A DNA stretch of 17,151 bases, from NCBI GenBank assembly GCA_022736605.1, contig DZDB01000027.1, positions 1 to 17,151 on the forward strand, read 5' to 3'. Below the pieces are notes generated by a model. That model was given only the letters and a program-made list of their open reading frames with translations, did not search any database and was not told the DNA's origin. Below are positions 6,465 through 15,100 of this stretch, piece after piece. Origin of the DNA: Sideroxydans lithotrophicus. GTDB lineage: Bacteria > Pseudomonadota > Gammaproteobacteria > Burkholderiales > Sulfuriferulaceae. Made by a program: the position numbers and the translations under genes. The first letter of the stretch is position 1, and the number at the start of each line of letters is the position of its first letter.

Positions 6465-9020
6465 TCACGCCCCCGCGACGAGCGCACTGAACGCGGCGGC
6501 GGCAATCGGGCGGCTGATGTAATAGCCCTGGATCGTATCGCAGCCCAAGCGCTGCAATAGCTGGTATTGCGCCTCGGTTTCCACGCCTTCGGCGACGACA
6601 TGCAGATTGAGGCCATGCGCGAGCCCGATAATGGCTGTCACGATCGCCAGACTGTGCGTATTTTCGACCATGTCGACGACGAAACTGCGATCAATTTTGA
6701 GACTATCCACCGGCAGATGGCGTAAATAACTCAGGCTCGAATAACCGGTGCCAAAATCATCCAGCGCCAGGCTGATGCCAAGCGCCTTGAGCGCATTGAG
6801 TTTGGTGACCGAATCACCCAGATTGCCGATCAGAGCACTTTCCGTGATTTCCAGTTCCAGCAGGTGCGCAGGCAACCCGGCCTCGTCCAGCGCATGGCTG
6901 ACCTGTGCGACGATGTCATGGCTGGCAAACTGCACGCCTGACACATTCACCGCCACACAAACCGGCTGGCCAGATTGTAGCCACTGTTTCGCTTGCAGGC
7001 AGGCACTGTGGAGCGCCCATTCTCCGATCGGCAAAATCAGCCCGACTTCCTCGGCCATGGCAATGAAATCAACCGGTGACACCATGCCGTATTCAGGATG
7101 GCGCCAGCGCAGCAACGCCTCGCCGGACTCAATCTTGCCGCTCGATATTTGCTGTTTCGGCTGATAGTGCAGCAGCAATTCATCGCGCTCCAGCGCGCGG
7201 TGCAACGACGCTTCCAGTGCGAGCCGACGCGACGCCTGCTCAAACATGCCCGTGCTGTAATAACTGAGCGCGTTGCTGTCGGCAGTGCTGTCGCGGTTCA
7301 GTGCCGTCGCTGCGTGACGCAGCAGGGTGTCAGCATCCTCGCTGTCCGTTGGATAAAAACTCACGCCCGCGCAGGCTGCCAGGAACACTTCACTGCCTGC
7401 CACCACCAGCGGCGTCTCGAAAGCACCCAGCAATTGTTGTACACGACTGGCCGCCTCGCCGGGATAGAGCAGATCCGGCAACAGCACCAGATACTTATCA
7501 CTGTCCGGGCGCGCCAGCGTGTCCGCCTCGCGCATCAATCCGGCCAGCCGCTGTGCTACCTGTTGCAGAACCTGGTTACCGGCGTCTTGTCCCAGGCTGT
7601 CGTTAATGGCACGAAATCGCTTCAGATTGAGCTGCACCACAGCGATCATTTTGTGGTGGCGCCTGGCGTCACTGATGGCGCTGCGCAGCCGTTCCAGTGC
7701 CAATGTCTGGTTCGGCAGGCCGGTCAGGCTGTCGTGTGTCGCGAGATGCGCCAGGGTCGCTTCATGCTGCTTGCGTTCGGTAATGTCGTAGGCGGTTCCC
7801 AGCCCGGCCAGTTGGCCTTCATAGGGGATGACGCCAGCGGTGAAATCAAGCCAGCGCGCTTCTCCGGTGCGCGTCAAAATCTGGAACTCATAACGCTTCG
7901 GTACCGCTTGCCCCGCCATGCGTGCCGCCGCCAGCCTTTGTGTTTGCTCGCGAAAATCCGGATGCACCAGCCCCCAGGACTGCATTTTGCACAACTCTGC
8001 GGCGCTGTAACCGCTGATGCGTTCGGCTTCAGGATTGGCGTAAACGATATGGTCGCCCTGATAGATAAATATCGCCGCCGCCGTGGTTTCAGTCAGGGTA
8101 CGGAATTTCACTTCGCTGGTCTGCATCAGTTCGCGCGCCGCCTGGTGCCGCTGCACTTCCTTGCGCAACTGTACGGTGCGCAGATCCACACTTTTTTCCA
8201 GCTCCTGTTGATGCTGGCGTTGGCGCAGCAAATTGACCCGCAGCAGATAACCGGCAAACAACAGGATTCCCAACAACAATACCGATCCCATTTGTACCGT
8301 CGCCGATACCGCATTGCGCGCGCTGTTACGCTCACCCAAATCGCGCTGCAACTGCAAACGCTGCTCACCCTGGAACAGCAACAACTGTTCACGCAACGCC
8401 GCCATTGCCTGCCCCGGAACAGTGGTCAGCTGCGTTTCGCTTACACCATTTTGTGACGGGCTGAAAAGCGCACTGAATTGCTGGTTGATTGCTTCCAGCC
8501 TGCTGTATAGCGTCGGAAAAGGCCGTGTCAGTTGGCGTAGTTCACGCAGGCTGGTCTCGATATCCGTACCCGAAACCGGTGCCACCATACCCGACCGGCT
8601 GCCCGGCTGTGATACCGCATACACCAGTTGCTGCACTTGCGCCCACAGGACTTCGCTGCGGTACAGCACTTCATAAGACTGGCTCACGCGCGCCTCTGCC
8701 AGCTGGCTGCGCTCGCTGTCCTGATGCACCTGCCAGACCGTCAGCAGAATCAATCCGGCCAGCACGCTGAACCACAATGAAAGTCGCCATTCAGGCGCTA
8801 CGTATGTCACGTTGACCGCAGGCTGGCGACGCAGGTACCACAGATAAAACAGCGCAGCCGCAACCAGCACCGCAATGAATATCTTCCACGCCAGCCATAG
8901 CGACAGCATCGACTGCGCGGTCGCCAATTCCGCCACGATGCGGTCAGACAGCAGCAAGGCAAGCAAAGCCAGCCCCGCCAATGCCAACAAGCCCCCCAGC
9001 CCGCGCAAATTGCGTGTCAT
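6465..9020 (-). CDS. Membrane PAS-GGDEF-EAL protein, predicted c-di-GMP phosphodiesterase with dead GGDEF
   Basis: The 851-residue protein has three N-terminal membrane helices (about 8-26, 41-63, 80-97), a helical extracytoplasmic region (about 98-244, CHASE3-like in look but not assigned), a fourth helix (about 245-262) and a short coiled-coil linker. A PAS domain follows (about 301-415), then GGDEF (about 425-580) and EAL (about 600-845). In the GGDEF domain the active-site motif reads DSDKY (506-510) and the usual metal-binding Asp is replaced in LNLKRF, so cyclase activity is not expected. The EAL domain keeps EALLRW (634-639), Asn692, EITE (724-727), DDFGTGYS (754-761), Lys775 and Glu811, so it should cleave c-di-GMP to pGpG. 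The ATG at 9020 is 4 nt after the haemoglobin stop. Confidence 0.93.
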   Translation of the reverse strand: MTRNLRGLGGLLALAGLALLALLLSDRIVAELATAQSMLSLWLAWKIFIAVLVAAALFYLWYLRRQPAVNVTYVAPEWRLSLWFSVLAGLILLTVWQVHQDSERSQLAEARVSQSYEVLYRSEVLWAQVQQLVYAVSQPGSRSGMVAPVSGTDIETSLRELRQLTRPFPTLYSRLEAINQQFSALFSPSQNGVSETQLTTVPGQAMAALREQLLLFQGEQRLQLQRDLGERNSARNAVSATVQMGSVLLLGILLFAGYLLRVNLLRQRQHQQELEKSVDLRTVQLRKEVQRHQAARELMQTSEVKFRTLTETTAAAIFIYQGDHIVYANPEAERISGYSAAELCKMQSWGLVHPDFREQTQRLAAARMAGQAVPKRYEFQILTRTGEARWLDFTAGVIPYEGQLAGLGTAYDITERKQHEATLAHLATHDSLTGLPNQTLALERLRSAISDARRHHKMIAVVQLNLKRFRAINDSLGQDAGNQVLQQVAQRLAGLMREADTLARPDSDKYLVLLPDLLYPGEAASRVQQLLGAFETPLVVAGSEVFLAACAGVSFYPTDSEDADTLLRHAATALNRDSTADSNALSYYSTGMFEQASRRLALEASLHRALERDELLLHYQPKQQISSGKIESGEALLRWRHPEYGMVSPVDFIAMAEEVGLILPIGEWALHSACLQAKQWLQSGQPVCVAVNVSGVQFASHDIVAQVSHALDEAGLPAHLLELEITESALIGNLGDSVTKLNALKALGISLALDDFGTGYSSLSYLRHLPVDSLKIDRSFVVDMVENTHSLAIVTAIIGLAHGLNLHVVAEGVETEAQYQLLQRLGCDTIQGYYISRPIAAAAFSALVAGA

Positions 9021-9024
9021 TGAA

Positions 9025-9420
9025 CTAGAGCGTGTAACGCTTAAGATTGGTGCCTATGCCCTCGGCCATCTGTAGCCAGAGCCTGGCGGACTCGGCGGGC
9101 AATTTTTCCGCCAGCGTCTCGCCAAACAGCGCCAGCCAGCGGTCAAAATCGGCCGCGCTCAAAGACATGGCGCGGTGTAGCCCGAGCATGTCGAACTGGC
9201 GCGGCGTGTCTGGCTTGCCGCCCATGGCGATCCACCAGAAATCGGCGATGTGCGCTTCGTGTGGCGCGAAGTCATCGATCCCGCTAAAAAAACCCGCCAG
9301 CTGTGCATCGGCACGCAGCTTGTCGTAAAACGCGTGGATCACCGCACCAACCTGCTGACGACTGATCTGGTCGCACAGCGGTTCAAGTCTGCGCCGGGTC
9401 GAAGGCTCGCCAATGTCCAT
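9025..9420 (-). CDS. Group III truncated haemoglobin
   Basis: This 131-residue protein follows the group III (Ctb/trHb3) truncated globin pattern. It has Phe31-Tyr32 at B9-B10, His54 at the distal E7 position, Phe61-Trp62 in helix E, the proximal haem ligand His82 (LGLHRAM), and Trp95 at G8 (FDRWLALF). Members bind O2, NO or other ligands in the cytoplasm; Campylobacter Ctb is linked to NO and O2 handling. The start at 9420 (MDIGEPST) is preferred: AGGGA stands about 8-9 nt upstream and the family N-terminus is this long. An in-frame extension to 9501 has no support. The chosen start lies 38 nt inside the end of bpt. The next gene, a c-di-GMP protein, begins 4 nt after the stop. Confidence 0.9.
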   Translation of the reverse strand: MDIGEPSTRRRLEPLCDQISRQQVGAVIHAFYDKLRADAQLAGFFSGIDDFAPHEAHIADFWWIAMGGKPDTPRQFDMLGLHRAMSLSAADFDRWLALFGETLAEKLPAESARLWLQMAEGIGTNLKRYTL

Positions 9421-10117
9421 CAAACAATCCCTGTAATGGTTGATATTGGCGCTTGTAGGCCATTTTTCGGCTGCCCGCAATCCAGTAGCCCAGATAGACA
9501 TACGGCAGCCCCAGACTGCGCGCCAGTTCGATCTGCCATAGCACGTTGTAAACCCCCAGGCTGCGTTGTGGCAAGTCCGGATCGTAGAACGTGTACACCG
9601 CCGACAGGCCGTCGGCTACCTGATCGATCAGGCTCACCATGCGCAGCGTGTCGCCCTCGTGAAACGCCACCAGATAGGTGTCGACATTGCTTTGCACCAG
9701 AAAGTGCGTGTACTGCTCGCGGTCGTCGTGGTCCATGCCGCCGCCGGGGTGGCGCGCACTCTGATAGCGCCGGTACAGATCAAAATGCGCACTGCTGAAA
9801 TGCGGGACTTGTGGCGTGGCCACCAGCGCAGCATTGCGGCTACCCGTGCGACGCTGAGTACGGTTGGGCTGAAAATCCGCGACGACCACACGCACCGGCG
9901 TACACGCCTGGCATTGCCCGCACTGCGGCCGATAGGTGAACAGCCCGCTGCGGCGGAAACCCGCCTGGATCAATTCGCTGTAAGCCTGGCTGTCGACCAG
10001 ATGCGCAGGCGTAACCACCTGCGAACAGGCGGTTTGCCCGGGCAGGTAACTGCACGGATACGGCGACGTCAGGTAAAACTGCAGCCGCGCAAGCGGTAAA
10101 TCATTCAGCTGGGTCAT
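9383..10117 (-). CDS. bpt: Aspartate/glutamate leucyltransferase (Bpt, ATE family)
   Basis: Bpt transfers leucine from Leu-tRNA to proteins with N-terminal Asp or Glu, marking them for ClpS/ClpAP in the bacterial N-end-rule pathway. The 244-residue protein shows ATE-family hallmarks: PYPCSYLPGQTA with Cys22, GFRRSGLFTYRP, and the cysteines of CGQCQACTPVRV (66, 69, 72). The C-terminal acyltransferase-like part includes LGVYNVLWQIELA and YVYLGYWIAGSRKMAYK. The ATG at 10117 is chosen because MTQLNDLPLARLQFY fits the family; a TTG 6 nt upstream is possible but unlikely. It overlaps the end of aat by 17 nt, and its own last 38 nt overlap the haemoglobin gene. No clear Shine-Dalgarno, consistent with coupling to aat. 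Confidence 0.93.
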   Translation of the reverse strand: MTQLNDLPLARLQFYLTSPYPCSYLPGQTACSQVVTPAHLVDSQAYSELIQAGFRRSGLFTYRPQCGQCQACTPVRVVVADFQPNRTQRRTGSRNAALVATPQVPHFSSAHFDLYRRYQSARHPGGGMDHDDREQYTHFLVQSNVDTYLVAFHEGDTLRMVSLIDQVADGLSAVYTFYDPDLPQRSLGVYNVLWQIELARSLGLPYVYLGYWIAGSRKMAYKRQYQPLQGLFDGHWRAFDPAQT

Positions 10118-10799
10118 GGTCAAAGCGCCAGGGTGGGGGCACTGCTGTCAAGTTTACCAAGGATTCCAGCCGGGCGATGAAGTCTGTACGCGGAATCTCG
10201 CGCGCACCAAAACGCGCCAGGTGGGCGGTGTTCATCTGGCAATCAATCATGCCAAAATCCCAGCGCTGCAATTGCCGCACCAGCCGCACGAAGGCTATTT
10301 TTGACGCGTCTGGCGCGCGCGCAAACATCGATTCGCCGTAAAACGCCCGCCCCAACGCGATGCCATACAAGCCACCCACCAGTACACCATCGCGCCAGGC
10401 CTCGACGCTGTGCGCCACACCCAATGCATGCAACTGGCAATAGGCGTCGATCATATCGTCATTGATCCAGCTGCCTGCCTGCCCTGCACGGGGCGCAGCA
10501 CAGGCTGTCATGACCGCACGAAACGCAGTGTCGACGCGGATTTCATACGGCTGTTTGCGCATCACCTTGAGCAGCGAGCGCTGAATCCGCAGTTCGGCCG
10601 GAAACAGCACCATGCGCGGATCCGGGCTCCACCACAGCACCGGGTCACCGGGGTTATACCAGGGAAATATGCCCCGCCGATACGCTGCCAGCAGACGTGT
10701 CGTGGTCAGCGTGGCGCTCACCGCCAGCAACCCGGCGGGCTCGGTCAAAGCCTGCTGGATCGGCGGAAATGGCTGATCCGCTTCCAGCCAGGTCAGCAT
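10101..10799 (-). CDS. aat: Leucyl/phenylalanyl-tRNA--protein transferase
   Basis: Aat adds Leu or Phe from aminoacyl-tRNA to proteins with N-terminal Lys or Arg in the N-end-rule pathway, in the cytoplasm. The 232-residue protein matches the family in order: LLAAYRRGIFPWYNPGDP, LWWSPDPRMVLFP, GSWINDDMIDAYCQLHALG, AHSVEAWRDGVLVGGLYG, FYGESMFAR, DASKIAF, MIDCQ and GAREIPRTDF. One deviation: the segment often written GLLAxGGDL before the RGIFPW block reads GLLAVSATL here. The ATG at 10799 is 3 nt after the TMEM175 stop. It overlaps bpt by 17 nt, giving an adjacent pair for two classes of N-degron. No clpS or clpA is in the window. Confidence 0.96.
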   Translation of the reverse strand: MLTWLEADQPFPPIQQALTEPAGLLAVSATLTTTRLLAAYRRGIFPWYNPGDPVLWWSPDPRMVLFPAELRIQRSLLKVMRKQPYEIRVDTAFRAVMTACAAPRAGQAGSWINDDMIDAYCQLHALGVAHSVEAWRDGVLVGGLYGIALGRAFYGESMFARAPDASKIAFVRLVRQLQRWDFGMIDCQMNTAHLARFGAREIPRTDFIARLESLVNLTAVPPPWRFDHDPAE

Positions 10800-10802
10800 G
10801 AT

Positions 10803-11378
10803 TCAGTCATGCACACGGGTCTCGATGCGTCGATCCGGAATGAACCACATCACTGCCACCAGCGCGTAAATCCCGAGCGCAAGCCACTCATTGACAAAGG
10901 CCAGCGGAATCGCCGGCAGATAAAACACAATCGACAGCCTGCCCTTGAAATCGCTGCCCAGTGCCTGGGCCAAAGCTGCGTTGCGGCCATGCTGATGGAC
11001 CAGAACTTGCGCCAGGATGTAATAGGCAATTGCCGCCATCAGCAATACCCCGCCGTAGAGCGCAACCGGCAGCGGCGCAAAATGGTTTTCACCCATCCAG
11101 CCGGTCACAAACGGGATCAGCGACAGCCAGAACAGCAGATGCAGATTCGCCCACAACGCCATGCCATTAACGCTCTGTACTGCATGCAGCATGTGGTGGT
11201 GATTGTTCCAGTAAATGCCAACATAGATGAAGCTGAGCACGTAGCTCAGAAATACCGGCAGGAGTGGAATCAATGCAGAGAATTCAGTGCTGTGCGGGAC
11301 TTTCAGTTCCAGCACCATGATGGTGATGATAATGGCGATGACGCCGTCACTAAAGGCTTCCAGCCGATTTTTCCCCAT
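10803..11378 (-). CDS. TMEM175 family (DUF1211) potassium-channel-like membrane protein
   Basis: This 191-residue protein begins MGKNRLEAFSDGVIAI, carrying the RxxxFSDG signature of the TMEM175/DUF1211 family at residues 5-12. It has six predicted membrane helices, the length of bacterial one-repeat members, which assemble as tetrameric K+-permeable channels without a classical TVGYG filter. A histidine cluster (NNHHHMLH) follows helix 2. The start at 11378 has a strong AAGGGGA about 5 nt upstream, made partly from the stop codon of the preceding DUF6164 gene (gap 9 nt). aat follows after 3 nt. Ion selectivity in this subgroup is not established by sequence alone. Confidence 0.9.
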   Translation of the reverse strand: MGKNRLEAFSDGVIAIIITIMVLELKVPHSTEFSALIPLLPVFLSYVLSFIYVGIYWNNHHHMLHAVQSVNGMALWANLHLLFWLSLIPFVTGWMGENHFAPLPVALYGGVLLMAAIAYYILAQVLVHQHGRNAALAQALGSDFKGRLSIVFYLPAIPLAFVNEWLALGIYALVAVMWFIPDRRIETRVHD

Positions 11379-11387
11379 CGTTTCCCC

Positions 11388-11753
11388 TTATTTGCCAATA
11401 TCCAGATACGGTTTGGTAGAAAAATACAGCACCAGCGCGATCACCGCGACATAGACCATGAAGCGCACTGGATGATCACGGATGACGTCGATCCAGGTAC
11501 GCTGCTGGCCGAGCTGTTTAAGCTGCGCATATTCGGCGCGGATGCGCTGGACCCGTTCCTGCTGATACACATCAATCAGGCTGCGGGCGCGCGCCGCGTG
11601 CTGCGCGTCATTGATCCAGATGGCCGGGGCGGAAATCCCCCAGTTGCCCGCCGGCGTTTCAAAAAACGCTAGCTGATGCGCTGTCAGTAAATCACGCACC
11701 TCGATGGCCTCATCTTCCGGCACGTCTTTCAGGCTGAATACCTTTACGCTCAT
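11388..11753 (-). CDS. DUF6164 family protein with C-terminal membrane helix
   Basis: This 121-residue protein has a soluble N-terminal part (KVFSLKDVPEDEAIEVRDLL, then FFETPAGNWGISAPAIW at about 30-46). A charged helical stretch follows (about 55-82, YQQERVQRIRAEY), then one membrane helix (about 97-112). The order ...NVPEDE...ETxAGxWGIS.PAIW... matches my recollection of DUF6164, whose role is unknown; the fold may resemble small signal-transducing ferredoxin-like domains (inference). The protein would sit in the inner membrane with its main domain in the cytoplasm. It starts 1 nt after the NifU-type gene and ends 9 nt before the TMEM175 channel gene, which makes a link with the channel worth considering. 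Confidence 0.8.
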   Translation of the reverse strand: MSVKVFSLKDVPEDEAIEVRDLLTAHQLAFFETPAGNWGISAPAIWINDAQHAARARSLIDVYQQERVQRIRAEYAQLKQLGQQRTWIDVIRDHPVRFMVYVAVIALVLYFSTKPYLDIGK

Positions 11754-11754
11754 G

Positions 11755-12192
11755 TCAGTAGGTATTTTGCACTTCAGTCACTTGCGGAAAGGTACGGCGG
11801 ACAATTTTTTCGACCACATTTTTCAGGTCGAGCATGGCATTCGGACAGCCCACACACGCGCCTTTCAGCCGCACCCGCACCACGCTGCCCTCAATTGCCA
11901 CCAGCGCCAGGTCGCCCCCATCACGCAGCAGAATATGCCGCGCCTCTTCCAGCACCTCGATCAGCGCCGCCTCGGTCAGTGGCGGCGCTTCGCCGCTCGC
12001 CTGATACGGTCGCAGCCGCTCGATGCGTGCCTGGCGCTGGGCGATACGTGCCGCCAGCAACGGGTCGCGCTCGTCGAGTTCGTCGAGTTCGTCCTCGCTG
12101 TACCAGTGGCTGTCGTCAAGCGCCATCTCCCGGTCGCGCGCCGCCAGCTGGTCGGCGTTAAAGCGGTGAATCGGGATCACTGGCGTACTCAT
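11755..12192 (-). CDS. NifU C-terminal-domain (Nfu-type) Fe-S protein with N-terminal extension
   Basis: The C-terminal half of this 145-residue protein (about 72-145) is an Nfu/NifU-C domain: an ALIEVLEEARHILLRDGGDL helix-turn, then VRVRLKGACVGCPNAM with the cluster-binding Cys113 and Cys116 (CxxC), and VEKIVRRTFPQV. Nfu proteins carry 4Fe-4S clusters, shared across a dimer, to apoproteins in the cytoplasm. The N-terminal 70 residues are unusual: an acidic stretch SEDELDELDERD (32-43) and an Arg-rich helix; no A-type or rhodanese domain is visible. The ATG at 12192 overlaps the purL stop (ATGA), which fixes the start; an in-frame start at 12231 would lie inside purL. The DUF6164 gene follows after 1 nt. 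Confidence 0.9.
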   Translation of the reverse strand: MSTPVIPIHRFNADQLAARDREMALDDSHWYSEDELDELDERDPLLAARIAQRQARIERLRPYQASGEAPPLTEAALIEVLEEARHILLRDGGDLALVAIEGSVVRVRLKGACVGCPNAMLDLKNVVEKIVRRTFPQVTEVQNTY

Positions 12193-15100
12193 GCCACCCA
12201 CTTGCGCGCATTGCGGAACAGGCGCAGCCACGGCGCGTCCTCACCCCAGCCGTCCGGGTGCCAGGCATGCTGCACGCTGCGGAACACCCGCTCGGGATGC
12301 GGCATCATCAGGGTGAAACGACCGTCCGGTGTGGTCACGCCGGTCAGACCCTGCGCCGAACCGTTCGGATTCATCGGGTAGGTTTCGGTCACTTTGCCAG
12401 CGTTATCGATGTAGCGCAGCGCGCCGATCACCTGGCTGGCGTCGCCGGTCTGGCTGAAATTGGCGTAACCTTCGCCGTGCGACACCACCACTGGCATCTG
12501 ACTGCCAACCATGCCATCAAACAGAATCGACGGGCTGTCCGGCACCTCAACCATGACGAAGCGCGCCTCGAACTGCTCCGACTGATTGCGGGTGAATTTC
12601 GGCCAGTGCTGCGCACCTGGAATGATGGATTTGAGGTTGCTCATCATCTGGCAGCCGTTGCACACGCCGAGCGCAAAGCTGTCGGCACGGCCAAAAAATG
12701 CCTCGAACTGGTCACGCGCACGCGGATTGAACAAAATCGACTTGGCCCAGCCCTCGCCCGCGCCCAGCACATCACCATACGAAAACCCGCCGCACGCCGC
12801 CAGCCCGCGAAATGCGCTCAAGACCACGCGGCCGCTGATGATGTCGCTCATGTGCACGTCCACAGCGTCAAACCCGGCACGGTCGAACGCGGCCGCCATT
12901 TCCACTTCACCATTCACGCCCTGTTCGCGCAAGATCGCGATGCGGGGTCGTGCCTTGCCGATGAACGGCGCGCAGATATTGTCGTTGAGATCAAAGCCAG
13001 GCCGGGCGAACAGCCCCGTGTCGGCGGTATTTTGCAGTTGCGCAAACTCACTGTCGGCGCACGCCGGATTGTCGCGCAAACGCTGAATCTGATAACTGGT
13101 ATCCGACCACGCCTGTTGCAATTCGACGCGGCTGAAGTCGAGAATCATCTGCTCGTTGCGCATCACTTCAATCCGGTCCGTACGGTTGACGCTGCCGATG
13201 ACATGAAACTCGGAACGCAGCCCGGCGTCGATAAACGCATTCATCACGCTGCCGGTATCGGCGCGGCGTACCTGCAACACGACCCCGAGTTCTTCACTGA
13301 ACAGCACGCCAAACGCACGGCTGCTGTAGGTTTCATGCTCATGGATGATTTCAGCGTCCTCGTCCATCCCCTCCTGCTCAATCTCCACACGGAACCGATC
13401 CAGGCACAATTCATCGGTATCGATGGTGACGCCGCAATGCCCGGCAAACGCCATTTCGCACAGCGTTGCCCAAAGGCCACCGTCGGAACGATCGTGATAG
13501 GCCAGCAGTTTTCCGGCCGCATTCAATGCCTGCAGCGTGTCAAAACACGCTTTGAGCTGCGCAGGACGATCAAGATCGGGGCAATGATTGCCGATCTGCT
13601 TGTATACCTGCGCCAGCGCCGAACCGCCCAGCCGGTTGCGCCCGCAACCGAGGTCGATCAGGATCAGGTCGGTATCGCCCAGATCAGTGCGTAATTGCGG
13701 TGTGAGCGTGGCGGCTGCATCCGGCGTCGGTGCAAACGCCGTCACGATCAGCGACAGGGGTGCGGTCACCGCCTTTTTCTCGCCGTTGTCATCCCAGACA
13801 CTGCGCATCGACAGCGAATCCTTGCCCACCGGAATGCTGATACCAAGCGCCGGGCAGAGTGCCAGCCCGACCGCCTTGACCGTATCGTACAGCGCAGCAT
13901 CTTCGCCGGGGAAGCCCGCTGCCGCCATCCAGTTGGCCGACAGTTTGACGTCGCCGATTTTTTCCACCCGTGCTGCCGCCAGGTTGAGCAGTGCCTCGCC
14001 CACCGCCATGCGCCCGGACGCCGCCGGATCAATCAGCGCAATCGGCGCGCGCTCGCCCAGTGCAAACGCTTCGCCGCTCTGGCTGGTATAGCCCATGGTC
14101 GTCACCGCCACGTCCGCCACCGGCACCTGCCACGGCCCGACAAACTGGTCGCGCGCGGTGTACCCGCCCACCGTGCGGTCACCTATGGTAATCAGAAAGG
14201 ATTTGGACGCCACCGTCGGCAGCCGCAGCACGCGCAGCGCGGCGTCGCGCAAGTCCATCGCGTCAACATCAAGCCCCGGCAGATCGCGTTTAACGCGTTG
14301 CACCTCACGCGTCATGCGCGGCGGTTTGCCGAGCAACACCGACATCGCCATATCGACCGGTGTATCGGACAGCAGACGATCGGTGACGGTCAATTGCATC
14401 GCCTCGGTGGCCGTGCCGACCACGGCAAACGGGCAGCGCTCGCGTTCACACATCGCCTGGAACAGCACCAGGTTGTCGGGCGCAATCGCCAACACGTAAC
14501 GCTCCTGCGATTCATTCGACCAGATTTCACGCGGCGACATGCCGGATTCTTCCAGCGGCACGTCGCGCAATTCAAACGTAGCGCCACGCCCGGCACCGTC
14601 CACCAGCTCAGGCAGCGCGTTGGAAATGCCGCCTGCGCCAACGTCATGAATCGACAGGATGGGATTGTTTGCGCCCAGCTGCCAGCAGCGATCAATGACT
14701 TCCTGCGCGCGCCGCTGCATTTCCGGATTGCCACGCTGCACCGAGTCAAAATCCAGATTCTCGGCATTCGAGCCGGTATCCATGCTCGACGCCGCACCGC
14801 CACCCAGGCCGATCAGCATGCCCGGCCCGCCCAGCTGAATCAGCAGCGTACCGGCGGCAAACTGCGCCTTGAAACAATGCGTGGCGTCAATATTGCCAAC
14901 TCCGCCCGCCAGCATGATGGGCTTGTGGTAGCCGCGCATCTCGCCCGCCGCACGCTCTTCAAACGTGCGGAAATAGCCGGTCAGATTAGGCCGGCCAAAT
15001 TCGTTGTTGAACGCGGCTGCACCGAGGGGGCCATCGATCATGATGTCCAGTGCCGACGCGATGCGCTCGGGTTTGCCGTAAGCCTCGGTTTCCCACGGCT

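Noticed and set aside
7098..8456. 452-codon plus-strand open frame opposite the GGDEF/EAL gene
   Set aside because: It is antisense to intact PAS and GGDEF coding sequence, is Gln/Arg/His-rich, and has no ribosome-binding site or recognisable domain.
10410..11672. 420-codon plus-strand open frame spanning aat, the TMEM175 gene and the DUF6164 gene
   Set aside because: It runs antisense through three genes with clear family motifs and carries low-complexity Gln/His/Arg sequence.
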